A DNA stretch of 64,000 nt. Origin: Ascarosepion bandense (lineage: Eukaryota > Mollusca > Cephalopoda > Sepiida > Sepiidae). This document shows, piece after piece, positions 31,913 to 40,090 of the stretch; the stretch's first letter is position 1, and every line of letters starts with the position of its first letter. Position numbers and translations under genes: made by a program. Where the stretch lies: assembly GCA_037127315.1 (NCBI GenBank), contig JBBBDQ010001270.1:1677001-1741000 (forward strand), given 5' to 3'. Below the pieces are notes generated by a model. The model saw only the letters and a list, made by a program, of their open reading frames with translations, did no database searches and was not told where the DNA came from.

Positions 31913-32510
31913 TCACTTTTCGTCTTGATCTCCGATACGCTGCTCATCGACACGAACGAACGGCTCAGAAAATAACCCCCTCCTCAAATGAGCATACCAT
32001 GTTTTATACACTCGACCCGGCTTCCACTCAATGAGCACCCAGAACCAATCATTAAAAATGGCTACAAACGACACCAATACTATGAACCCCAAGTGCTGTC
32101 CGATTCTCCATCCCGTCGAAGCTCGTTGATTCGCCGTCTTTACACTCTGTTGCAAACATACACGCGACTCTGGCCATTTTGGATCGTTGGGGTAAATCAC
32201 GGCTACAATAATGCAAAAGTAGAAGTCATCTAAATGGTTTGTAAGTTTTCCCCAAACCATTGGCGTAACAAACTTGAGCTTAGCATTCTTCCTTTGAGAT
32301 CATAATCGCAATGTTTCAACATAGGTTTTGCACACTTTGTAAGGGAGCCCAGCTTTTGTCCTGATCTCCAAATGGTACTTTAAAGTAGGCAAGATACACC
32401 TTGACAAAATCATTAATGTAACGTCTTTGATCCTGCAAAAAGAACATTTCCACAGATATATATATTTTTTTTATAAGCGTTTCACCCCGAGCAAGGCATG
32501 TCACTGCCAC
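31913..32510 (-). pseudogene. Family X protein, N-terminal part (unknown function)
   Basis: Minus strand: DQRRYINDFVKVYLAYFKVP, FGDQDKSWAPL, then after a frameshift in a stop-containing stretch MVWGKLTNHLDDFYFCIIVA and VIYPNDPKWPESRV. I recall QRRYVNDFVKAYFAYFKVxLGDQDKxWAPH and VWREPxNHxDDCYFC as a conserved N-terminal Cys-containing region of this uncharacterised, repeat-encoded protein. Its spaced Cys and Asp/His residues suggest zinc binding, which is inference. The reading frame at 31,913-32,260 remains open for 115 codons, but the part before needs the shift. Confidence 0.5.
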
Positions 32511-33005
32511 TACTGCGCAGGGGGCTACGTAGAGTGGAGAAAGGATGATTAAATATAGGAAATGTCAGAGGGTGGGTGATAGGCGGGTAAGGATACCGAG
32601 AATGAGGGTTGGGTAGATGAGAGTGTTCTGGGAATAGTTGGGAGTTAGTGTGATAGGAGGTGTCTATTGACCCTACATTTAAACACCTGGAGATTGTAAC
32701 TGTCGGGAAAGCAGACGTGTGGAAGGGAGTTCCACAGGCGGGAAGCGCGAGAAAAGAAGCTGTTGGAGTAGAATTTACGGTTACATCTTATTTGTTTAAC
32801 TGTAAAAGGGAGGGACCTAGTTGCTAATCTAGTATCTCGTGTAAATTCGTGCTTAGGCGGCACCAGTGATCTAAGCTCATCGGAGCAGAAGCCATGAAAG
32901 TACTTGTAGAAGAGGCACAGGGAAGCTACATCACGCCGGTGTGAGAGCGGCTGCAGCCGGTCTGCCAAGTCAGTATCAACCACGTTACAGATCCTCCTTT
33001 GTATT
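32465..33005 (-). pseudogene. LINE-A 3' end with tail
   Basis: The open frame 32,645-32,983 (112 residues) reads DTDLADRLQPLSHRRDVASL, CLFYKYFHGFCSDELRSLVP, SRASRLWNSLPHVCFPDSYN, FKCRVNRHLLSH. The family tail is at 32,465-32,530 (inverse of GCCTTGCTCGGGGTGAAACG). This is the best preserved C terminus of LINE-A here. It adjoins the family X N-terminal fragment. Confidence 0.85.
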
Positions 33006-33920
33006 TTGCAGAATATATCTGGATCATTGAGGCACTTCTTTCTTTAAGATGCTAGACCTCAGAGGTTGCACACTGCAATGTTTAAACAAGCAACAGCTAA
33101 TCAGTACTAGAATGAATACAGGAGATTTATAGGAAATTTGTGCACAACTGTGATTGGCTTTTAATTATGAAGTTACCCCAAATTATTTTCTGGTTAGAAT
33201 CAAGAAGTAATGCCAAAATTTCTTCCTGGTGAGGATCAAGTAATCATCTAATTCAAGTTATTATACCTAATTCAGTTACTGAATTAATATGGTAATTATA
33301 AATTATTATTAATTATTAATACTTAATAATTATTATTAATTAATTATTAATAATTTAAATTATTATTAATAAATTATTATTAATTATTAATACTTAATAA
33401 TAACTAATTTAGTTACTGGTTAAAACCGGAAAGTAACGTCTATACAAAAAAACAAAAAAACAAAAAAAAACAAAAAAAACAAAAAACAAAGCCCTCCCCA
33501 TCCCAAAAATCCCTGTTAATGTGTGTTCTTGGTTATCTTATAATTTGCAAAATGAACGTACAAAATAATATATAACATATATCGCAAAATTTTTTACATA
33601 CCATACCATCTGTACAGTATCATACTTGATCAGCCGATTTTTCTCTGTGAATCAATGGCTTTTTAAAATTCTTTCCCTGAATCTTGGCATTATTATCTTC
33701 TCTATCCAGCCAACCAGAAACAAATAAATGAGACATCATACAGAATACAATATAGTTTATTTCACGGAAGTATTCAACAGGTTAAAAACTTGTCACCCTG
33801 CATATGACAATGTACATCAAAAATGCCTTCAAATTGTGCTTAAAATGATTATTTTCTGAAAAATGCATGGAAATATGGTAGACTATATCACAAAAATGAT
33901 TTACGACCACTCAATGTAAT
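33006..33920. other. AT-rich DNA, no firm feature
   Basis: Contains (TAATTATTA)-type low complexity at 33,280-33,420 and an A-rich CAAAAAAAAC tract at 33,445-33,490. At 33,800-33,850 GCATATGACAATGTACATC could encode YDNVHQKCLQIVLK, reminiscent of LINE RT (KAYDxVHRxxL), but it is too short to call. Confidence 0.5.
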
Positions 33921-33925
33921 GATTT

Positions 33926-34140
33926 ACGACCACTTTAAGCACCGGTTCCCGGAGGATTGTAAAAATTAAGCGACGTCATGCTTGGTCGGTAGTTGGGTGA
34001 TTACTTAGGAAAACAGGTACTGTAAGCTTAAATGTGCGGGTAGTGTAATAGATACGGGATCAGAATTGTTAATTTTGCTTTCTAGTCAACTTAAATTTTG
34101 CAGTGTTATCTACGAAAGTTTAGGTGACTATGATTTGGTT
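33926..34140 (+). mobile_element. 5S rRNA-tRNA chimeric SINE, diverged
   Basis: ACGACCACTTTAAGCACCGG, TAAAAATTAAGCGACGTCAT, TTGGTCGGTAGTTGGGTGAT, ACAGGTACTGTAAGC is a decayed 5S rRNA (about 33,926-34,030). AATGTGCGGGTAGTGTAATA, GATACGGGATCAG is the diverged tRNA-like head. The body is not recognisable beyond about 34,105. Confidence 0.65.
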
Positions 34141-34355
34141 GTTTGGTTGTTTTGTTTTTATGGCATAGATGACCCACCTCGGCGGGTCATTTATTGCCAA
34201 CTAAATTTTATTTAGTAATAAATACTGGTAATAATTTTCTTTCAACAATTTATTGTTGTTTTTATATAAGTTTTTGTGTCTAGTAATATTTTTTTCTTTT
34301 TGAGTATCAAGATTCATTGGGATTTGTTTTTAAGGGCAGGGTCCCCAAGTCCTAC

Positions 34356-34585
34356 CCTGTTATTTAACCCATAACTGGAAGGAAGGGACGACTTAATACC
34401 TTTCCCAAGGGTGCCAGTGCTTAAGTGAATGCAGGCTATTCAACTGGAATTCGAACTCGGCTCAGCGATATCTCTTTCCGAGCCGATATCCACTGAACCA
34501 CAACGCACATCCGTCACTAAACGCTTACAGCAACTGGTATTTCCAAGTGGTCACCCACCTAAGTACTGACCAGGCTCAGTTGACT
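34356..34585 (-). mobile_element. 5S rRNA-tRNA chimeric SINE, 5' part
   Basis: On the minus strand: a partial 5S segment (GAGCCTGGTCAGTACTTAG, GGTGGGTGACCACTTGGAAA), linker TAAGCGTTTAGTGACG, SINE-1 head GATGTGCGTTGTGGTTCAG, B box CGAGTTCGAATTCC, then body to GGTTAAATAACAGG. It starts in the middle of the 5S portion. Confidence 0.75.
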
Positions 34586-34744
34586 ATGAAGGAGTGATGC
34601 TAGTATTGTGAAACATTGCATGCATTTTAATTCTTGTACATTGTTTATTTCCAGGTAAATTAATTGGCATAAACAGGAAGGCATTCATTGGCATGGCCAA
34701 GAACACATTAAACAGAGTATTGATGGAATTGAAAATGTCATTGT

Positions 34745-35145
34745 TATTTGATGTCAGTCCTTCAATATAACAGCGAGTGCAAGACAATCTCATCAAAGTT
34801 GAAGGAGAGCGATATGTGGTTCTACAGAAGGATGCTAAGGATAACGTGGACCGAGCATGTGAACAACGAGGAGGTTTTAGAGAGGATGGAAACGAAAAGG
34901 AAAATTATGGTTAACATCAGGAAGAGGGAGTGAAAGTTTCTGGGATACGTAATGAGAAAGGAAGGATTGGAGAATCTTGGAGATACTAACAGAACGGATA
35001 AAAAAAGGGAGACAGAAGAAAGCAAAGTGTGAAATAATTGATGTGATTAAGCAAATGGATGGCGAAGATAACAAGAGAAAAGTTGTTAAGAGCTACAAGA
35101 GACAAGGGTATATAGGTGGCCATGATTGCCTAACGGTGGACCCTT
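34745..35145 (+). pseudogene. LINE-B (RTE-like) C-terminal fragment
   Basis: Plus strand: QYNSECKTISSKLKESDMWF, YRRMLRITWTEHVNNEEVLE, RMETKRKIMVNIRKRE, stop, KFLGYVMRKEGLENL, then DVIKQMDGEDNKRKVVKSYK. The coding end at about 35,118 (GTGGCCATGATTGCC) breaks into the ~18 bp minisatellite. The true LINE end (GGCACGCACATAGAAGAAGA) reappears at 35,457-35,476. Confidence 0.75.
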
Positions 35146-35455
35146 TATCAATAATGGGGCCCGTTATCAATAGCGGTCTCTTTATTAATAGTACGCTTTT
35201 ATCAACAGTGGGCCCTTAATCAATGGTTGGTCCTTCATCAATAGTGGGCTGTTTATCAATAGCGTTCTCTTTATTAATAGTGCGCTTTTATCAACATTGG
35301 GCCCTTAATAAATGGTTAGCCCTTCATCAATAGTGGGCTCTTTATCAATAGCGTTCTCTTTATTAATAGTACGCTTTTATCAACAGTGGGCCCTTAATCA
35401 ATGGTTGGCCCTTCATCAATAGTGGGCTGTTTATCAATAGCAGTTTCTTTATATA
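35145..35455. repeat. ~18 bp minisatellite (CCCTTTATCAATAGTGGG type) inside LINE-B
   Basis: Units alternate CCCTTTATCAATAGTGGG, TCTTTATTAATAGTACGC, TTTTATCAACAGTGGGCC and similar. Groups of three to four unit types repeat as a larger block of ~110 bp. The array lies between the LINE-B coding end and its 3' tail. Confidence 0.85.
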
Positions 35456-35629
35456 TGGCACGCACATAGAAGAAGAAACTGAGATCTAAATCTTCAAAGA
35501 TGACTTCGAATGTAATTAGCAGTGATTTCACATTGTAGTGATATTAATTACCTGGAGTAAAAGGTTTTAACCCCTAAAGACATTCCTGTTGTCATGGTTG
35601 CTATATTAGGAGATGATGTTTCAGCTTTA

Positions 35630-36685
35630 TAAACAGTGAGCCCTTTATCAATAGCGAACCTTTTATCAGTAATGGACCCTTTATCAATAGTAGGTACTTT
35701 ATCAACAATGGGCCCTTTATCAATAACGGTCTCTTTATTAATAGTACGCTCTTTATCAACGGTGGGTCCTTAATTAAAGGTGTGCCCTTTGTCAATTATG
35801 GGCCCCTTTATCAATAGCGGTGTCTTTATTAATAGTACGCTTTTATCAACAGTGGGTCCTTCATCAACGATTGGCCCTTTATCAATAGTTTGCCCTTTAT
35901 CAATAGTTTGCCCTTTATTTATAGTACGCTCTTTATCAACAGTGAACCCTTAATTAGCGGCGGGACCTTTATCAATAATGGGATTTTATTAATAGCAGTC
36001 TCTTTATTAATAGTACGCTCTTTATCAAGAGTGGGCCCTTTATTAACGGTGGGCCCTGTATCAATAAGGGAACCCTTATCAATAGCGATCTCTTTATTAA
36101 TAGTACGAGTTTATCAACAGTGGGCCCTTACTCAACGTTTGGCCCTTTATCAATAGTGGGCCCTTTATTTATGGCACGCTTTTTATTAACACTTATCAAG
36201 TGTGGCCATTTATCAATTGCGGCCTGTTTTTCAATAGTGAGCCCTTTGTCAATAGTGGATTCTTTATCAATAGTAGGGGCTTTATCAATAATCGGTTCTT
36301 TATCAATGGTGCGCCTTTTATCAACAGCAAGATCTTTATCAGCAAGCAGTCGGCCCTTTATCATTAGTGAGTCCTTTATTAATTGTGGTCTCTTCATCAA
36401 TAGTACGCTCTTTATCAACAGTGGTTATTTCATCAACAGTCGGCTTTTTATTAATAGTGTGCCTTTTATCAATGCTGAACTCTTTATTAATAACGAGCCC
36501 TTTATTAGTAGTGGATCCTTTATCAATAGTAGGAGCTTTATCAAAGTCGGCCCTTCATTAATAGCGCACCCTTTATAAATTGCGGTCTGTTAATCAATAT
36601 TACGCTCTATATCAACAGTGGTCCCGTACTCAACAGTAGGTCCTTTATCAATAGTGGGCCCTTTATCAATAGTGGGTAACTAACT
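35630..36685. repeat. ~18 bp minisatellite, main block
   Basis: About 55 units of the same kind as 35,145-35,455 after a 175 bp gap of unrelated sequence. The many overlapping open frames here (for example LLIKGPLLIKG or INSGPFINS peptides) come from the repeat and are not genes. Confidence 0.9.
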
Positions 36686-36689
36686 TTAG

Positions 36690-37400
36690 GAGAGGAATGG
36701 AGAATCTGAAAATGAACCAAACTTTTAAGATTCTGCAGCTACCACCACCGAAGGAAACATAGGTCGAGTTCCTCATCTGGTGATGGATGACAAACGATTG
36801 ACTATAAATCAAAACAACCAAAGCTACTAAGAATATCCCGTGCAATAATATTCTTCACAAAGAACTTTGATGAAGGTTTCTGTTCGATGTCACGTCGGCG
36901 GATATCACGTCTTCTGACCCCTGATTACAACCCGTAAAAATCTGATATTGACTCTGATCCAGCTGATTAATTTGAACGTTTCATAACCGGAGAAGAGTGT
37001 TGGGTTCATGGTTTTGAGCAAGAGACAATCAATACAAAGGAAACATCTCCTCCTAACCTGTTCCAAAGAAAGCCAATATAGCGGTGTGAAGTCATAGAAC
37101 CGCATTGCAAATTTGCGAACTGCGTTTGTTATTTTTGGTAACTATTGCCGTTGCCTAGCGGAGTTTTATGTCAACACAAAATAAAATCGTCGGTGATGGT
37201 GGATGTTATTGTGTTACCGTCTTATTAACCTCTCTGAAGATGGCTCATGTGAGCCGAAAGCTTAGAACCAAATTAATAAAAAATTATCCAAATGTTGGAG
37301 AATTTTTGTCTTTATTTTCAACTGAAATTAAAGCCGAAATGCGACATTTAGAACGGCTCATGATTAAACATAATAGACATTCATTGTCTCTAATATTGAA
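36690..37400. other. No gene recognised; possible Penelope terminal motif at 37,234-37,260
   Basis: CTGAAGA, then a perfect stem GGCTC-ATGT-GAGCC, then GAAAG resembles a degenerate hammerhead or Penelope terminal stem-loop (plus strand). The rest is unrecognised. A (TA)n is at 37,404-37,428. Confidence 0.4.
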
Positions 37401-37428
37401 CCGTATATATATATATATATATATATAT

Positions 37429-37924
37429 ACAAAACTTTAAAAACAAGGAATTTATTTACAGTCTCGAGAGCTCTTTCGACCAACATTTGATCAGGAGAAA
37501 ATTGTTGAAATCACAAATGAAACGAAAAACAACAACGAAAAAGAAAAGCAAAAATAAAAGGAACGTTAAAATAAATGTACATTTAAAGATGTATTTAGAA
37601 CGAGGGGAGGAGAAAGGACGTGCAAATAATTATCGAGGGACAGTTAAAATAAAATATCCCCCAACAAATAGACTTAACGAAATCTTTCTGTCGGCAAAGA
37701 GAAGGTTTTCTTAAGGATATGCAAACTGATTCCAAAAACTTTAATTGATTATTGGAACCAGCCACATGTAAAACTTTAAACCACTCTTTCTTATACGACT
37801 TAGCACAGGCTATATTCTCTACTAGGTGATGAGCAATAGCCGATTCCATATTGGTAGAGGAAAGACAACATATGCTACCTATTTTTCATAATCGTATTTT
37901 AATTCCTTGTTTTTAAAGTTTTGT
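37429..37924. mobile_element. Penelope-like 3' fragment flanked by perfect 24 bp inverted repeats
   Basis: ACAAAACTTTAAAAACAAGG-AATT at 37,429-37,452 is matched exactly in reverse complement at 37,901-37,924. The element between contains the GIY-YIG remnant on the minus strand. Confidence 0.6.
37595..37849 (-). pseudogene. Penelope-like element GIY-YIG endonuclease C-terminal fragment
   Basis: The 84-residue frame reads MESAIAHHLVENIACAKSYK, WFKVLHVAGSNNQLKFLESV, CISLRKPSLCRQKDFVKSI. AxHLxxN, LEsvxI, KPSLCRQKxFV is the pattern I associate with the end of the GIY-YIG domain of Penelope-like proteins; Glu40 probably corresponds to the conserved catalytic Glu. The GIY and YIG motifs are upstream and missing. 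The 20 or so C-terminal residues (FNCPSIIICTSF) are AT-rich noise. Confidence 0.65.
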
Positions 37925-37960
37925 ATAAATTTTGTACCGCCAAACATTTGTTTATATATA

Positions 37961-38110
37961 ATCATCCGCAGACAGATCTGTTTCGCTGTATCACAGCTCA
38001 TCAGTACGGTTAGACTCCGATTGCTTCTAACCCAGTATTGAAACCCGACCGAATTGGCGTCAGTCGGCGATTCTACCGCTGGGCTATGGGCGCTCGGTAG
38101 AAGACGGCAG
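37961..38110 (-). mobile_element. tRNA-like SINE-2 with hammerhead ribozyme, copy A
   Basis: Minus strand: GCCCATAGCCCAGCGGTAGA (A box-like), CGACTGACGCCAATTCGGTC, GGGTTTCAATACTGGG (weak B box), then the hammerhead, then GCGGATGATTATATATA. Same unit as copy C at 38,690-38,840 and part of the inverted repeat 37,966-38,838. Confidence 0.7.
37966..38009 (-). ncRNA. Hammerhead ribozyme, copy A
   Basis: Minus strand: CCGTA, CTGATGA, stem II GCTGT-GAT-ACAGC, GAAA, a short stem III (ACA-GATC-TGT), GTC, then TGCGG. All core bases of the consensus are present, and cleavage is predicted after the C of GTC, between 37,971 and 37,970. Stem I (CCGUA with UGCGG) has five pairs including one wobble. Very short stem III is typical of type I hammerheads that work best as dimers. 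Confidence 0.8.
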
Positions 38111-38273
38111 CCTTTTTAGCATGTATATTGTCATTATACATGCCCAATAGCCAGAGTGCTTTAATTCATTAGTGAATGAGCGATGCGTGTATGCGAGAGT
38201 AGCTACTGTTTTTCAAAGTCTACCATTCTTCCAGAGTACTCAATCAGGGTGTGAGAGCGTATATATATATATG

Positions 38274-38284
38274 GATGTGAGAGC

Positions 38285-38322
<38 letters not shown>

Positions 38323-38333
38323 GTGTGAGAGCG

Positions 38334-38381
<48 letters not shown>

Positions 38382-38384
38382 TTA
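38274..38384. repeat. (TA)n with GGGTGTGAGAGCG spacers
   Basis: Three TA runs (from 38,261) are each preceded by a copy of the 13-base GGTGTGAGAGCG-type phrase. They form the spacer of the 37,966-38,838 inverted repeat. Confidence 0.85.
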
Positions 38385-38499
38385 GCGGTTAGCGACTCCG
38401 ACTGACACCAAATAGGTCGAATTTAGATCTCGACCAGAAGCAAATGTCTAGCTACACTGATGAACTGTGACACAGCGAAATAAGCACGTGTGTGGATGA

Positions 38500-38503
<4 letters not shown>
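38385..38503 (+). mobile_element. SINE-2 with decayed hammerhead, copy B
   Basis: TGGCTTAGCGGTTAGCGAC (A box), TAGGTCGAATTTAG (weak B box), then CTGATGA (38,457-38,463), stem II ACTGTGACACAG-C, GAAA (38,477-38,480). Stem III is lost (TAAGCACGTGTG). It ends TGTGGATGAC and a (TA)n, like the other copies. Confidence 0.6.
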
Positions 38504-38534
<31 letters not shown>

Positions 38535-38689
38535 ATGACGCTCTCAAACCCTGATTGAGCATTGTAGAAGAAAGGTGGACTATGAAAAACAATAGCCACT
38601 CTAGCGTGTACGCATCTCTCATTCAGTAAAAACGAATTTGAGCACTTTAGCTTGGGCGCGTAATATGATGTGCGCTAAAAAGACTGCCT

Positions 38690-38833
38690 TCTGCCACCGA
38701 ACGCCCCGTGGCCCAGGGGTAGAGTCGCCGACTGACGCCAAATCGGTCGGGTTTCGAGCCTGGGTTGTGTAGCAATCGAAGTCTAACCGTACTGATGAGC
38801 TGTGATACAGCGAAACAGATCTGTCTGCGGATG

Positions 38834-38840
<7 letters not shown>
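38690..38840 (+). mobile_element. SINE-2 with hammerhead ribozyme, copy C
   Basis: A box-like TGGCCCAGGGGTAG at 38,709-38,722, B box-like GGTTTCGAGCC at 38,750-38,760, ~25 bp linker, hammerhead at 38,787-38,835, then a (TA)n tail at 38,841-38,874. The A and B boxes are spaced as in a tRNA gene (~41 bases). It could be transcribed by pol III if the promoter works. Confidence 0.7.
38783..38835 (+). ncRNA. Hammerhead ribozyme, copy C
   Basis: CCGTA (38,787-38,791), CTGATGA (38,792-38,798), stem II GCTGT-GAT-ACAGC (38,799-38,811), GAAA (38,812-38,815), stem III ACA-GATC-TGT, cleavage site GTC (38,823-38,825), then TGCGG. Farther out, GUC (38,781-38,783) pairs with GAC (38,833-38,835) across an internal loop, the layout of a type I hammerhead with a loop in stem I able to contact the stem II loop. 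Same core as copy A although the flanks differ, suggesting selection or recent spread. Confidence 0.8.

Positions 38841-38874
<34 letters not shown>
38841..38874. repeat. (TA)n tail
   Basis: TA run directly after the SINE-2 3' end. Confidence 0.9.
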
Positions 38875-38879
<5 letters not shown>

Positions 38880-38924
38880 ACAAAACTGAAGAAAATTAAA
38901 AATTGTTATATACTTCTATACTTC

Positions 38925-39265
38925 TGAGATTAAGTAGTATTGACATAATTTACACTGTTCGAACTGTTTTCCTCATCCTTATTGCCATGTTTACGACGTT
39001 TCGACCGTTGTACGCTCCTTCACCAGGTTTTGTGTAGATCACTCGGGTATATAATTCTCATTCTATTTGTGAAAAGGAGATATTCTTCATGTCATCCGGT
39101 AGTAGCATCGAACATGGAATTAAAACTCTGTACTCCAATTATCGAAATAAATGCTTCAGTCCCAAATTTCTAGCACCTGAAGAAGGATGGAGCGTACAAC
39201 GGTAGAAACGTCGTAAACATGAAAATAAATATGAGGATAACAGTCCGAAGAGTGAAACTAACTTA
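38925..39265. mobile_element. Inverted-repeat unit like 28,065-28,805
   Basis: Left arm (about 38,925-39,040, minus) and right arm (about 39,170-39,265, plus) are inverse copies: CACCTGAAGAAGGATGGAGC, AACGGTAGAAACGTCGTAAA, ATGAGGATAACAGTCCGAAG. The interior of ~130 bp has no coding potential. Probably facing Penelope-like terminal repeats. Confidence 0.6.
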
Positions 39266-39399
39266 TTTATTATTTGAAATAATTTTTATTTTCTTTCCTT
39301 TTTTTATTTTTTGTCTGAACTGGCGAAATCAGATTCCCTGCAAAAGCAAATTTCAAATTAAAAACACAAGAGGTATTAACACATTACCTAATCCTACTA

Positions 39400-39645
39400 T
39401 TTAATCCATAGCAGAAGGATAATTGCGCTGATGTGGATATAACGAACCCGACTGGAATTGGAAATCGGCTCTTCGATTTACAATTCTGAATTATTATCCA
39501 TTGCACCACATGCTCATCCAAGCTTACAGCTCCTGGTACTACTAAGCGGTTAACTATTTAGTTACTTACCAGGCTCGACGTTGCTTAACTCCGGTGATTA
39601 TACCAGAACCGATGTTTAAACGTGATGTGGCCGTTAGCCATTAAA
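39400..39645 (-). mobile_element. 5S rRNA-tRNA chimeric SINE
   Basis: Minus strand: CGGCCACATCACGTTTAAAC, ATCGGTTCTGGTATAATCAC, AGTTAAGCAACGTCGAGCC, TGGTAAGTAACTAAATAG, ACCAGGAGCTGTAAGC (5S part, about 39,527-39,640), then the tRNA-like head GATGAGCATGTGGTGCAATG and a body to about 39,400. Diverged but in the same order as the other chimeras. Confidence 0.75.
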
Positions 39646-39789
39646 CATGCCGAAATGTCGATTCAAATGAATAAAGAAAAATAAAACAATGTGCAAGAAA
39701 TCATTCAACTTTATTGTTACAAAGTATTTAACCATATACTTATCTATTCAGGGATTGTCTATAGTTAGGGGACAATCATGGTTATCTTT

Positions 39790-39990
39790 TTAGAAGAGGT
39801 GGGACAGGAAATATTTAGAGAATGTTGAAGTTGATAATGTGGTTCTGTAGACAATTGTTGAGAAGACCATTGAGAGGGCATGCGACTAATGAAGAAGTTT
39901 CGAAGAAAATATTTCCTTTAAACTCTGGCACCATTAAAAAACGAACAAAAAAATTGGCACTCAAAAATATGAAAAGGCCTTCGGAAATGA
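39790..39990 (+). pseudogene. LINE-B remnant, short
   Basis: LIMWFCRQLLRRPLRGHATN, EEVSKKI matches EMWFYRRMLRIPWTEHVCND, EEVLEKM of the better copies. Sequence past about 39,920 is decayed. Confidence 0.5.
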
Positions 39991-40090
39991 AAAGAAAAAT
40001 GAGATAAAATATAATTGTAGAAGACAGTGAAGGTTTTCATCGTTTTATATGTTTTATTCACGATCGGAATTGCCTTGTCTTTAAGGTGAA

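Noticed and set aside
33926..34585. Pair of inverted 5S SINEs at 33,926 and 34,356 as a second designed palindrome
   Set aside because: They are separated by ~200 bp and differ strongly in divergence, so independent insertions explain them.
35890..36578. 88-152 codon frames rich in INS and LLIKG repeats
   Set aside because: By-products of the ~18 bp minisatellite.
38709..38760. Functional tRNA gene
   Set aside because: A and B box-like segments exist, but no acceptor or anticodon stem folds convincingly and the B box has an extra base.
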